From Actinomycetota bacterium (GTDB taxonomy: Bacteria > Actinomycetota > Geothermincolia > Geothermincolales > RBG-13-55-18): DNA of 34,671 nucleotides. The DNA lies in contig JAQVFR010000036.1 in the NCBI GenBank assembly GCA_028697145.1, positions 1-34,671 on the forward strand, written 5' to 3'. Below are positions 1 through 8,807 of this stretch, piece after piece. Each line of letters starts with the position of its first letter. Within the stretch, counting starts at the first letter, position 1. Below the pieces are notes generated by a model. That model did not search any database, was not told the origin of the DNA, and worked only from the letters and a program-made list of their open reading frames with translations. A program made the position numbers and the translations under genes.

Positions 1-1153
1 CGCGCGCCGCCGCGGCGGCACCGGCGCCCCTGAACAAGGTGCGGCCCATGGAACGGCAGGCGAGAGATATATAACCCTCCCCGGCGCCCTCCTCGAGAAA
101 AGCGCTGTTCGGGACGGCTACCACCGTCACCGGGGGAGTGCTTCCCTCCATCACCTCGCATTCCCGCGCCAGGTTCCCCCCCGCTACCAGGTCGAGATGT
201 GCGCCGAGTATATCCATGCCCGTGGCGACTTCCAGAAGCGGCGTGGTCCTCCAGGGCCCCGGATTGACATCTACGGCGTAGACGGATTCCCATCCCGGGG
301 ACACGGCCAGTTTGACCTCGATCACTCCCAGCAGGTCCAGGGCATCGACGACCTTGTGCGCCATCTCCCGCAGCGCGTATTCTCCCTCCGCCCCGCATCG
401 ACGCGGCGGATAGACCAGCACCGCGTCCTCGTCGTGCCTGGGCATCGCCTCCTGCTGCTCGAACATCCCTGGCACGCAGGTCCTGCCGTCACCGCCACGC
501 AACACGACGGCAACATACTTGCGCCACCCCTCCAGTGCCTCCTCGACCAGCACCTCCCCCGTTATGCTCTCCCGTATCGCCTCCTCGAGCAGCGCGGGAT
601 AATCCTCGAGGTTGTAAGCCAGACCCGCGCCGCGCCCGCCACAGGAAAAGTGCGGCCTTACCACCAGGGGGAACCCCAGTCTATCCGATGCTTCCTGCCC
701 CTCACGCAGGCTGCTCACGGCCTGGAACGCGGGGTTGGCGATGCCGCCGGCCTCGAGGGTCTCGCGCAGCAGGGATCGGTCACCGCAGAGCCAGAGCGAG
801 CGATCGTCCATGTCTGGCGTCCGGACCCCTCCTGCCTCGAACCACTCCTCCCTGGCCAGGCGCAAGGCCAGCAGCCAACCCCTTCTCCCTCCCAACCCGA
901 ACCATATGGAGTCAACGCCGCTGCTTTCCACGATGCGCCGCACGACCTCGGCCGCCGGCGGCTCCACGAAAACATCCCTGGCGCCCCCTCCCACATCCAT
1001 GAGGGTGGCCGGGTTGTCCTCGAGTATCAACACCCGCAGTCCCCGTCGTTCCAGATGCCTGCATCCGCGCGCCGCCAGGTACTGCATGGCGGGCCCCTGC
1101 GAGAGGGTCACCGGACCCGGGCCGACGACCAGCGCGGTTCCGGCCTCCGCCAT
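1..1153 (-). CDS. Divergent CarB-like ATP-grasp protein, partial (runs off the left edge)
   Basis: The reading frame is open from an ATG at 1153 to the window edge (384 codons) and follows pyrC with a single base between stop and start. The translation resembles the N-terminal half of the carbamoyl-phosphate synthase large subunit: a dinucleotide-like start (GPGPVTLSQG, residues 11-20), DNPATLM near 46-52, the ATP-grasp strand VVRPHFSCGGRG at 164-175, and VLVEEALEGWRKY at 201-213. Several positions I remember as metal or ATP ligands in this family look changed: the usual MNPRVSRSSA segment reads VNPGPWRTTP (297-306), and the glutamine before it is a lysine (KLAV, 281). It could be a true but divergent CarB, or a paralogue that has lost catalysis. 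The position in a pyr operon favours a pyrimidine role. The C-terminal half and any carA lie outside the window. Confidence 0.75.
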   Translation of the reverse strand, partial: MAEAGTALVVGPGPVTLSQGPAMQYLAARGCRHLERRGLRVLILEDNPATLMDVGGGARDVFVEPPAAEVVRRIVESSGVDSIWFGLGGRRGWLLALRLAREEWFEAGGVRTPDMDDRSLWLCGDRSLLRETLEAGGIANPAFQAVSSLREGQEASDRLGFPLVVRPHFSCGGRGAGLAYNLEDYPALLEEAIRESITGEVLVEEALEGWRKYVAVVLRGGDGRTCVPGMFEQQEAMPRHDEDAVLVYPPRRCGAEGEYALREMAHKVVDALDLLGVIEVKLAVSPGWESVYAVDVNPGPWRTTPLLEVATGMDILGAHLDLVAGGNLARECEVMEGSTPPVTVVAVPNSAFLEEGAGEGYISLACRSMGRTLFRGAGAAAAAR

Positions 1154-1154
1154 C

Positions 1155-2477
1155 TCAACCACCCCCCACATTGGCCGCCCTGAAGGCTGTCTTGCCGTTC
1201 TTGAGGGTACAGAGCACCTTTCCCTTTACCCTCAAGCCGTGGAAGGGGCAGTTGCGTCCCTTGGAGGCGAAAGCGAATGCGTCCAGGGTCCATTCGCGCT
1301 GCAGGTCGATGAGGACGAGATCGGCGCGCGCGCCCTCGCTGATCCCGGCCCCGTAATCCGGGGGCCGCAAATCCATCACGCCTGCCGGCCCGCTGGTCAA
1401 GAGCTCCAGGAGACGCATGAGGTCGATGGCGCCCGCCTCGACCATTCCCGTGTACAGAACGGGGAGGGTGCTCTCCATCCCCACCATGCCGAAGGGAGCG
1501 AAGTCGAACTCCTTCTCTTTGTCCTCCACGGTGTGGGGGGCATGATCGCTGGCCACTGCGTCTATGGTGCCGTCCGCAGCAGCTTCTCGCAGGGCCTGCA
1601 CGTCCTCGGATGTGCGCAGGGGAGGATTCACTTTGAAAACGGTGTCGTAACCGTCTATGTCGTTCTCGCTCAGGAGCAGGTGGTGCGGCGTGACCTCCGC
1701 CGTCACCGGCACCCCCCTCTCCTTCGCTTCTCTCAGCATACGCACCGAACGTGCGGTGCTGACATGCGCGAGGTGCAGTCGGCTTCCCGTCTCCTCGGCG
1801 AGCAGGAGGTCCCGCGCCAGCATCACCTCTTCCGCCAATGCGGGTATACCCCTCAAGCCCATGGCGGTGGACACCGCGCCCTCGTTTACCTGGCCCCCGC
1901 GCGAGAGCGAGGGTTCCTCCGCATGCGATATTATCAAGCCTCCGAAGGCGGACACGTACTGCAAGGCCATGCGCATAAGCGCCGCGTCCGCCACTCCACT
2001 TCCGTCGTCGGAGAAGGCGCGTACCCGCGCCTCGCTAAGGTGCATGAGGGCCATCTCCGCCAGTTCCCTGCCCTCCCTTCCCCTGGAAATGCATCCTATG
2101 GGATAGAGATCCGCGAGCCCTAGCTCCCCCGCCCTGGCAGCGACCCCCTCCACCATCGTCGCGTTGTCCAGGGGAGGCATGGTGTTGGGCATGCAGCACA
2201 CCGCCGTATATCCGCCGCGCAGGGCTGCTTCCAGCCCGCTGCGCAGGGTCTCGGCATCCTCGCGTCCCGGCTCCCGCAGGTGGGCGTGGAGTTCGAAAAA
2301 GCCGGGTGCGAGGACAAGCCCTTGCGCATCGATGACCTCGCGGCCTTCCGCCTCGAGGTCCGCGGACAGCGCCGCTACCCGCCCCCTCGACACGAGCACG
2401 TCCATGGGTTCATCGATGCGGTTGAAGGGGTCCATGACCCTTGCGCCCTTGACAACCAGGTCAGGCAATCCTCTCAC
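1155..2477 (-). CDS. pyrC: Dihydroorotase
   Basis: Converts carbamoyl-aspartate to dihydroorotate in cytoplasmic pyrimidine synthesis. The 440-residue product has the metal-site signatures of the class I enzyme: HAHLREPG after the first strand, SHAEE, LHLAHVST, TPHHLLLSE, VNPPLRT and SDHAPHT. The residue before the first metal histidines is Glu (FELHAHLREPG) where most family members have Asp, a small oddity. I chose the GTG at 2477 because GGAGGAGG precedes it by a suitable distance; the frame stays open to an ATG at 2570, but that would add an arginine- and cysteine-rich extension inside pyrB. The start overlaps the end of pyrB by 17 bases, which implies translational coupling. The C-terminus (FHGLRVKGKV...) matches the usual amidohydrolase ending. 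Confidence 0.93.
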   Translation of the reverse strand: MRGLPDLVVKGARVMDPFNRIDEPMDVLVSRGRVAALSADLEAEGREVIDAQGLVLAPGFFELHAHLREPGREDAETLRSGLEAALRGGYTAVCCMPNTMPPLDNATMVEGVAARAGELGLADLYPIGCISRGREGRELAEMALMHLSEARVRAFSDDGSGVADAALMRMALQYVSAFGGLIISHAEEPSLSRGGQVNEGAVSTAMGLRGIPALAEEVMLARDLLLAEETGSRLHLAHVSTARSVRMLREAKERGVPVTAEVTPHHLLLSENDIDGYDTVFKVNPPLRTSEDVQALREAAADGTIDAVASDHAPHTVEDKEKEFDFAPFGMVGMESTLPVLYTGMVEAGAIDLMRLLELLTSGPAGVMDLRPPDYGAGISEGARADLVLIDLQREWTLDAFAFASKGRNCPFHGLRVKGKVLCTLKNGKTAFRAANVGGG

Positions 2478-3396
2478 CCCCTTCCCCTCCTCCGAGCAGC
2501 ATGAAGAGCACCGCCATACGCACCGCCACTCCCGCCGCCACCTGGGCGGTGATCGCGGCGTGAGGGGCATCTGCCGCTTCCGCGGCTATCTCCACGCCCC
2601 GGTTCATGGGCCCGGGGTGCATGACCACCACGTTGGGCCTGGCCTTCCCCATGCGGCGCGCGTCCAGCTGGTAAAGCCTTGTGTACTCCTCCAGAGAAGG
2701 GAACCTCCCCTCCTTCTGTCTCTCTTTCTGGATGCGCAGCATGTAGAGCGCGTCGCAGCGCGGCATGACGGCATCGAAATCGTAGCCGGTCTCTACCCCC
2801 TCGAGCGGCACGGGCGGAAGCAGGGTGGGCGGAGCTACCGCCAGCACCTCCATCCCCATGGCCCTGCAGGCCTTTATGCCGGAGCGGGCCACCCGGGAAT
2901 GGAGTATGTCCCCGACGAATGCTATGGTCTTTCCCTCGAGTTCCCCCAACCTGTCCTTGAGGGTGAAGAGGTCGAGTAAGGCCTGGGTGGGATGCGCGTG
3001 CATGCCGTCGCCGGCGTTGAGGATCGCCGCCTGCAGCCACTGGCGCAGCAGCCAGGGCGCTCCCGCCACGGGATGCCTGACCACCACGGCGTCCACGCCC
3101 ATAGCCTCCAGGGTGAGCGCGGTGTCCTTGAGGCTTTCTCCCTTCTCCACGCTCGACGTCGAGGTGGTAAAATTCATCACGTCAGCGCTCAGCCTTTTCG
3201 CGGCGACCTCGAAGGACATGCGCGTTCGCGTGGATGGTTCGTAAAAGAGGTTTACCACGGTCTTGCCCCGCAGTGAGGGCACCTTCTTGATGGGACGCCT
3301 CAGTACCTCCGAAAATGAACGCGCGGTCTCCAGCACGTTCTCCACGTCTTCCCGCTCGAGGTCATCGACGTCCAGGAGATGTTTTCTCTCTGCCAA
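2461..3396 (-). CDS. pyrB: Aspartate carbamoyltransferase catalytic subunit
   Basis: Joins carbamoyl phosphate and aspartate, the committed step of pyrimidine synthesis. The 311-residue product has the carbamoyl-phosphate loop FYEPSTRTRMSFE, the lysine loop SVEKGESLKDT, NAGDG..HPTQALLD, FVGDILHSRVARS and MHPGPMNRGVEI. I chose the TTG at 3396 because AAGGAGG lies six bases upstream and the product then begins MAERKHLLDVDDL, as family members do; longer starts (ATG at 3432) have no well-spaced ribosome-binding site and run towards the terminator. No pyrI is seen in the window. The gene is separated from pyrR by a rho-independent terminator, so its expression must depend on read-through or on a promoter in the short gap. 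Confidence 0.93.
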   Translation of the reverse strand: MAERKHLLDVDDLEREDVENVLETARSFSEVLRRPIKKVPSLRGKTVVNLFYEPSTRTRMSFEVAAKRLSADVMNFTTSTSSVEKGESLKDTALTLEAMGVDAVVVRHPVAGAPWLLRQWLQAAILNAGDGMHAHPTQALLDLFTLKDRLGELEGKTIAFVGDILHSRVARSGIKACRAMGMEVLAVAPPTLLPPVPLEGVETGYDFDAVMPRCDALYMLRIQKERQKEGRFPSLEEYTRLYQLDARRMGKARPNVVVMHPGPMNRGVEIAAEAADAPHAAITAQVAAGVAVRMAVLFMLLGGGEGGERIA

Positions 3397-3460
3397 GCCA
3401 AGCCTCCTTCCCGCCGTGTAGCGCCATATCATCCCTCCGCTCGGCCCCAAACGTGCAGGC

Positions 3461-3487
3461 GAAAAAAAATCCCGTCTCGCGACGGGA

Positions 3488-3488
<1 letters not shown>
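3461..3488 (-). terminator. Rho-independent terminator between pyrR and pyrB, possible second attenuator
   Basis: On the minus strand an eight-base-pair stem (ATCCCGTC / GACGGGAT) with a GCGA loop is followed by eight T residues. The stem begins inside the pyrR stop codon. Its place between pyrR and pyrB parallels the internal attenuators known in Bacillus pyr operons, but I see no clear second PyrR-binding loop here, so control by PyrR is inference. Confidence 0.88.
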
Positions 3489-4207
<719 letters not shown>

Positions 4208-4273
4208 CTACGCATGGCTGGTCAGGTCGATAGCCGATGCGACCGCCTCTCCCGCCCGGCGACGCCCACGATA

Positions 4274-4873
4274 TTATTTTTCGCCACGGCCACGGTAATC
4301 TCGTCCATCCCCTTCGCCGCCCAGGCCCCTGTCCCTGACGAGCTTGCCCAGCACGCCGTTGATGAATTTGCCCGAGTCCTCCGTCGAGAAAGCCTTGGCG
4401 AGCTCCAGGTATTCGTTGATGGTGACGTTGGCTGGTATGTCACCCCGAAACAGCAGCTCGGCGAACCCCAGCCTCAGGAGGTTGCGGTCCACCATGGGCA
4501 TGCGCTCGAGCGACCAGCGGTCCGCGTAGGAGGCGAGCAGCCCGTCGATCTCCTCGCGGTTGCTCATGTACAGATCGACCAGCTCGCGGGAAAACTCCGG
4601 TATCCCCTCGGGGTACTCGAAGCTCTCGGAGGCGAATGACACCAGCCCCTCTATCTCGGCGCTGGTTCCGAGCAACCGGCGCACGTGCTCCAGCGATATA
4701 CCGGGGATATCCTGCGGCGGTACCCGTTCGTCCTCGATGCCCTCCTGCAGCATGCGCAGGAAGTCCTGCGTGACTTTTTCCAGGTCTTCACCGGTCAGGT
4801 CCATCTGATAGAGGATATCGCAGGCCAACATGCGGGCCAGTGTACGCCTGCTGAAGGGCGTGGTCTCGCTCAC
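4274..4873 (-). CDS. nusB: Transcription antitermination factor NusB
   Basis: NusB joins NusE (ribosomal protein S10) on boxA RNA to keep RNA polymerase processive on rRNA operons. The 199-residue product is helical and carries the family core: RTLARMLACDILYQMDL at the start, WSLERMPMVDRNLLRLG, INEYLELAKAFS and GKFINGVLGKLVRD. It is longer than the usual 130-170 residues because of an insert after the first helix and a glycine- and charge-rich tail. The GTG at 4873 follows the asp23 stop codon with no gap, so the two are probably translated together. The order efp-asp23-nusB is also common in Bacillota. Confidence 0.92.
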   Translation of the reverse strand: MSETTPFSRRTLARMLACDILYQMDLTGEDLEKVTQDFLRMLQEGIEDERVPPQDIPGISLEHVRRLLGTSAEIEGLVSFASESFEYPEGIPEFSRELVDLYMSNREEIDGLLASYADRWSLERMPMVDRNLLRLGFAELLFRGDIPANVTINEYLELAKAFSTEDSGKFINGVLGKLVRDRGLGGEGDGRDYRGRGEK

Positions 4874-5206
4874 CTAGAGGGCGTTCACCCCCACCACGTT
4901 CACGTTCACCGCGACGACCTTCCATCCCGTCATGGTCTCGATCATCCCGGCGACCACCCGCTGCGCCTCCTGCGCGAGAGCGATGAAATCCCTGCCGAAT
5001 TCCATGTTCGCGTCGATATCCACAGCGGTCTCTCGCTGATCCGTTTCGATCTTGATGCCCTTGACCAGGTTCTTTTTTTTTCCTTTGTCCTCGGGGTGAT
5101 CCGGTCTCACCGCGGTGCCCCATACTCCCTCCACGCCGGATAGCGCGATGCCCGCGATGAGTTCGAGGACACCGGAGCGCAGCCTGAAATCCCTGCTGTC
5201 CCTCAT
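4874..5206 (-). CDS. Asp23/Gls24 family (alkaline-shock-like) protein
   Basis: A small cytoplasmic protein of the Asp23/Gls24 (DUF322) family, whose members are linked to envelope stress in Gram-positive bacteria and often sit between efp and nusB. The product of about 110 residues shows the family pattern: LELIAGIALSGVEGVWG, then a central charged turn (HPEDKGKKKN), VDIDANMEFG, and a C-terminal strand ending VNVNVVGVNAL. I chose the ATG at 5206 over one at 5227 because AAAGGGTGG at the end of efp is well spaced from it and the longer form would overlap efp. The molecular function of this family is not settled. Confidence 0.88.
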   Translation of the reverse strand: MRDSRDFRLRSGVLELIAGIALSGVEGVWGTAVRPDHPEDKGKKKNLVKGIKIETDQRETAVDIDANMEFGRDFIALAQEAQRVVAGMIETMTGWKVVAVNVNVVGVNAL

Positions 5207-5210
5207 CCCT

Positions 5211-5771
5211 TCAATCCACCCTTTCAACGTAATCGCCGCTGCGCGTATCGATCTTTATCCTGTTTCCCGCTTCGATGAAGAAGGGCACGCTGACCACCAG
5301 CCCGCTCTCCAGGGTGGCTGGTTTACTCCCACCACTCGCGGTATCCCCCTTCACGCCCGGGGCCGTCTCCGTTACCTCCATCTCCACGAAGACGGGAGCC
5401 TCGACCCCGACCGGCTTCCCCTCGTAGAGGGAGATGTCTACCGTAACCCCATCTACCAGGTATTTCGCTGTCTCTCCCACCTCTTCCTCCGAGATGGCCA
5501 TCTGCTCGTAGTTCTCCAGGTCCATGAAGAGGAAGTGCGAGCCCTCCCGGTAAAGGTATTGCATCCTGCGTTTGTCCAGGATCGCCAGTTCCACCTTCTC
5601 CCCTGCGCGGAAGGTCTTCTCCATGACCGCTCCCGTCTTGAGGTTTTTGAGACGGGTGCGCACGAAGGCGCCTCCCTTGCCCGGCTTCACGTGCTGAAAG
5701 AAAACGATGTTGAAGAGGTTTCCGTCCATCTCGATGGTCATGCCGTTCCTGAAATCAGCCGTCGATATCAT
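5211..5771 (-). CDS. efp: Elongation factor P
   Basis: EF-P binds ribosomes stalled on polyproline stretches and speeds peptide-bond formation. The 186-residue length is typical. The KOW-like first domain carries the tip loop HVKPGKGGAFVRTR, with lysine 32 at the site that many bacteria modify; no modification gene is visible in the window. The C-terminal domain has LESGLVVSVPFFIEAGNRI and ends RSGDYVERVD. The ATG at 5771 is preceded by GGGAG at eight bases. A predicted promoter lies about 40 bases upstream, so efp probably heads the efp-asp23-nusB transcript. The proline-rich DUF4388 protein at 25579-29250 is an obvious candidate for EF-P-dependent translation. Confidence 0.96.
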   Translation of the reverse strand: MISTADFRNGMTIEMDGNLFNIVFFQHVKPGKGGAFVRTRLKNLKTGAVMEKTFRAGEKVELAILDKRRMQYLYREGSHFLFMDLENYEQMAISEEEVGETAKYLVDGVTVDISLYEGKPVGVEAPVFVEMEVTETAPGVKGDTASGGSKPATLESGLVVSVPFFIEAGNRIKIDTRSGDYVERVD

Positions 5772-5808
5772 GTCTCGTTCTCCCGTTTTCTATTGCGCTG
5801 CGGGGATA

Positions 5809-5836
5809 ATTCTACCACACAGGAATCAGCGCTTAA
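5809..5836 (-). promoter_or_regulatory. Predicted promoter of efp
   Basis: On the minus strand TTAAGC, 16 bases, then TAGAAT preceded by TGG (an extended -10 form). It lies about 40 bases upstream of the efp start. The -35 match is weak. Confidence 0.5.
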
Positions 5837-5900
5837 CATTCGTTGGGGGATAATGTAGCTGCGTACACGAGCCGGGGCCTTAACGCTCAGAAGCATCGGG

Positions 5901-6000
5901 GCGCTGGGTGGGAGGTAATGGTGACTGTTGTCCTTCGGGGAACAGAACGAACCGGTGTGGGCAGATGGAGGGATTATAGAACGAACCGGTGTGGGCAGAC
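5901..6000. repeat. Dispersed intergenic repeat, uninterrupted copy
   Basis: The gap between pepQ and efp contains GAGGTAATGGTGACTGTTGTC (5912-5932), then CTTCGGGGAACAGAACG, and a 22-base sequence AGAACGAACCGGTGTGGGCA.. repeated exactly at 5944-5965 and 5978-5999. The same blocks in the same order occur at 34458-34575, where a 63-base hairpin interrupts them. No coding potential is evident. Confidence 0.8.
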
Positions 6001-6006
6001 AGAAGG

Positions 6007-7131
6007 TCAGTAATCCGAGGGACCGAGGGAGCGCGGGAGGGTGGTCAGGAATTCCGCTCCGTCCCGCGTGACCAGCACCATGTCCTCCACGCGCACGCCT
6101 CCTGTGCCATGGAGGTAAACGCCGGGCTCGTTGGTGAACACCATCCCCTCCTCAAGGATGTCGTTGCTGGCCCTGCCCACGTAGGGGCGTTCGTGTACCT
6201 CCAGCCCGACCCCGTGGCCGAGACCGTGCCCGAAGGCCTCTCCGAATCCCGCCTTCTCTATGACCTCGCGCGCGGCGCGGTCCACGTCGCCAGCCTTTGC
6301 CCCGGGCCTGGCCACCTCCATCGCCCGCTCCTGCGCATCGAGGACGGCGCGGTGGGCTTTTCTCAGCCTCGGGGGCACCTTTCCGAAGGCCACGGTGCGG
6401 GTCGTATCCGTGCAGTAACCCTCGAAGACCACGCCCCAGTCGATCACCGTCGCTCCCCCCAGCCTTCTCCTGGACGGGCTCGCGTGCACCAGCGCTCCCC
6501 GGCTGCCACCGGCCACGATGGTCTCGAACGAGGGGCCCTCCGCCCCCATATTCCTCGCCGCCGCGTCAACGGCTGCCGCGAAGGCGAATTCCGTTCCGTC
6601 TCCACCAACTTCCTCCAGGGCCTTCACGAACGCCTTCTCGGCGATGCCTATACCCATGGCTATCCTCTTCAGCTCCGAGGGGCTCTTGGTCGCTCTCAGG
6701 AGCGCCAGGGAGCCCTTGAGGGGCACCAGGCCTGCAACTCCCTTTAGGCGGCGCCGCAAGCTCACTACGCCCGCGTACGACAGCGCCGCGGGATCGAAGC
6801 CGAGCCTCAGCCCGCCACGGCGGCGCAGCAGTCCCGCCGCTGCCTCCTCCGCGTTCGTCTCGTATATCACGGGCCTGAGCCCCACCACCTCCAGCGCGGA
6901 CTGTTCGCGATAGCGGAAGTCGGTGAGGAAGAAACCCCCGCCGCGCAGCAGCAGTGCCATGCCGCTCGAGCCGCTGAAACCGCAGAGGTAGCGCACGTCG
7001 GGGAGATGGGTGACCAGGAGACCGTCCAGCCCCTCGCGGGCCATGAACTCGCGATATCTCTTTCTTCTTTTCTCGAACTCTCCCGGGCTCGTCTCGAATC
7101 TCACTGCCGCCACAGCCCCTTCAGTATCCAC
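6007..7131 (-). CDS. pepQ: M24 family Xaa-Pro aminopeptidase / dipeptidase
   Basis: A cytoplasmic metallopeptidase that removes or cleaves next to proline in short peptides. The 374-residue product has an N-terminal creatinase-like domain (about 20-140) and a pita-bread catalytic domain. All dinuclear metal ligands are visible: Asp in VIDWGVVFEGYCTDTTRT (two), His in GHGLGHGVGLEVHERP, Glu in VFTNEPGVY and Glu in GGVRVEDMV. The GTG at 7131 is the longest start; GTG at 7113 or 7104 is equally possible because none has a clearly superior ribosome-binding site. In many Gram-positive bacteria pepQ lies between aroQ and efp; here four prepilin genes separate it from aroQ. Xaa-Pro peptidase versus prolidase cannot be settled from sequence alone. 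Confidence 0.9.
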   Translation of the reverse strand: MDTEGAVAAVRFETSPGEFEKRRKRYREFMAREGLDGLLVTHLPDVRYLCGFSGSSGMALLLRGGGFFLTDFRYREQSALEVVGLRPVIYETNAEEAAAGLLRRRGGLRLGFDPAALSYAGVVSLRRRLKGVAGLVPLKGSLALLRATKSPSELKRIAMGIGIAEKAFVKALEEVGGDGTEFAFAAAVDAAARNMGAEGPSFETIVAGGSRGALVHASPSRRRLGGATVIDWGVVFEGYCTDTTRTVAFGKVPPRLRKAHRAVLDAQERAMEVARPGAKAGDVDRAAREVIEKAGFGEAFGHGLGHGVGLEVHERPYVGRASNDILEEGMVFTNEPGVYLHGTGGVRVEDMVLVTRDGAEFLTTLPRSLGPSDY

Positions 7132-7184
7132 AGCCCCTATCTGTCGCAGCGCAAGCTTATCAACAGATTAACGCCACCGGAGGG

Positions 7185-7202
7185 TGCGGGCAACAGCCCG
7201 CA
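7185..7202. other. Hairpin downstream of the prepilin genes
   Basis: TGCGGGC and GCCCGCA form a perfect seven-pair stem with an AACA-type loop in the gap between the pilX-like gene and pepQ. It has no T-run on either strand, so it is a weak terminator candidate at best. An overlapping outer pairing (GGGTGCG with CGCACCC on the minus strand) competes with it. Nothing else is recognised between 7132 and 7311. Confidence 0.3.
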
Positions 7203-7311
7203 TTCCCGGGCATCAAGCCCCACAGGTGCGCACCCGGGACCGGAGGGAGTGATAAGCTGCGGATGGATGGTAGGGGGATTGTCCGCATGGCGCTTGCCTG
7301 TAAAAACCCGT

Positions 7312-8778
7312 CTACGTCCCCTCGCTCGGGAGCTCCCTCCAGTCCTTGACGGTGATATCGATGGGAAAACCCGCCACGTCCACGTCCGGAGGTCTGTACC
7401 TGACGGCGCACAGGTCGAAGGCGTTCCTGCTGCTCACGTTGATATCGTTCATGGCCGTTACCTGCAGTGAATTCCCCGACCACATGCCCATGTTGATATT
7501 GGCATTGTTACCGGCCCAGACGAAGAAGGCATTGTTCTCCCTAATGACCTGAGGGACGATATCCCACTCGTTGTTGAAGGTGGCGTCGTGCTTGGCGATC
7601 ACCTGACACTGCAGGCTGTTCAGGATGGTGAAGGTGGAAGTGGAGGTGAAGTCGCCCTCGCACACGAAAGTGGCCTTTATGTTCGTCTGGTCCCAGATGA
7701 AGTTGCTGACGCTTATGTTCCCGGTCGCGTATATCACGGCGACGGAGGAACCGGCCGGCACGAATTCGCTGATGCTTCTGCCATTGAGGTTGAGGTCTCC
7801 GTCGACGAAGTTCTTGCCCGTGGATTTGTGCTGCTCCCGGGCCAGGGCCTTGTAGTAGGCAAAATCAGCCTGGGGGATGTAGACGGGTTCGCACCCCGGT
7901 TGGTTCACCCTGTTGCCCAGGAAGATATCCCCGCCCCCTTCCCTGCTGGACAGCGTGCCGCAATATATGTCCCACTTGTCGGTTACTCTAAATATCGGAG
8001 GAATCAGCCAGACGAGCCTGAAATTAGCGGCAGCGCCTATCCTGCCGTCCGAAAACCAGCCGTCGTCTACAAGCAAGTCCACTATCCCCGTATTGGACCC
8101 TCCCACTCTCCCGGTCCTTATGTCCCCAAGAATCTTCGTGTTCAGACCTCCGGCCACCTTGGGCGCGGTCTCAACGTATAACTTTTCAACGGCCTCGACA
8201 TCGCCGTTGAAGGTCAAGCCGTCCCCTATGCTGGCCACGGGCTGATTCCTGATGCTCACGTTCTTCTCGGCCCTTATGGGGCCGTACACGGTCACGGGGA
8301 GATTCAGGTTCACGATATCGTCGAGGGTTATGTTGATGTTGTTCTTGGCGAAGAGGAGGTATTTGCGCATGACGTCGAATGCCTGCATGCCGCTGTAAGA
8401 GACCTCTTCCCGTATCTTGCGGCGGTAGGTCCTCCCGCCGCTTTCGTAACTCCCCTCCGAGATCACGGTGAAGTCCGTCGACGATGTCGGCGTGATCTCG
8501 ATGGTATAATCCCCGCCGAGGATCTCACCGGAGACGGGCCCGGCCTCCAGGTCGTCGTTGACGATCTTGGCGTGAGCCACGTGAAGGGCCGCCTCCGCCA
8601 CCTGGAACGCCCGGTCCTCCGGCTTCAGGTTCGCCACTCCCTGCAGGGAGGAGACCATTACCAGCAGGCTCAGTGCGCCCAGGACCGAGAGCATGAGCAG
8701 GGCGATCAGGACCATGATGAGGGCGAAGCCTTTTTCGTTTCCGTGCTTCTCTCCGCCCGATCCCGTTAACCCTTTCAT
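7312..8778 (-). CDS. PilX-like type IV pilus assembly protein with large C-terminal domain
   Basis: Predicted minor pilin or pilus-associated protein of 488 residues. It begins with a basic leader ending NEKG, followed by FALIMVLIALLMLSVLGALS, a class III signal/transmembrane helix; position five of the mature form is not glutamate, as in PilX/GspK-like proteins. The amphipathic helix EDRAFQVAEAALHVAHAKI follows. The rest is beta-rich with repeated Asn/Gly-containing strands (NITLDDIV, GDLNLNGRSI, GNISVSN, NANINMG), compatible with a beta-helix or polymer-like fold. I chose the ATG at 8778 (AAGGTGG eight bases upstream); a GTG at 8811 overlapping the previous stop is possible. It is last in the prepilin gene set. 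The function of the C-terminal part is not recognised. Confidence 0.72.
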   Translation of the reverse strand: MKGLTGSGGEKHGNEKGFALIMVLIALLMLSVLGALSLLVMVSSLQGVANLKPEDRAFQVAEAALHVAHAKIVNDDLEAGPVSGEILGGDYTIEITPTSSTDFTVISEGSYESGGRTYRRKIREEVSYSGMQAFDVMRKYLLFAKNNINITLDDIVNLNLPVTVYGPIRAEKNVSIRNQPVASIGDGLTFNGDVEAVEKLYVETAPKVAGGLNTKILGDIRTGRVGGSNTGIVDLLVDDGWFSDGRIGAAANFRLVWLIPPIFRVTDKWDIYCGTLSSREGGGDIFLGNRVNQPGCEPVYIPQADFAYYKALAREQHKSTGKNFVDGDLNLNGRSISEFVPAGSSVAVIYATGNISVSNFIWDQTNIKATFVCEGDFTSTSTFTILNSLQCQVIAKHDATFNNEWDIVPQVIRENNAFFVWAGNNANINMGMWSGNSLQVTAMNDINVSSRNAFDLCAVRYRPPDVDVAGFPIDITVKDWRELPSEGT

Positions 8779-8807
8779 CGCCTCATCCACCTTCCATCCA
8801 CTCCCTG

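Noticed and set aside
735-2123. Long plus-strand open frame opposite pyrC and the CarB-like gene
   Set aside because: The minus-strand genes have clear family motifs; this frame is a GC-driven shadow.
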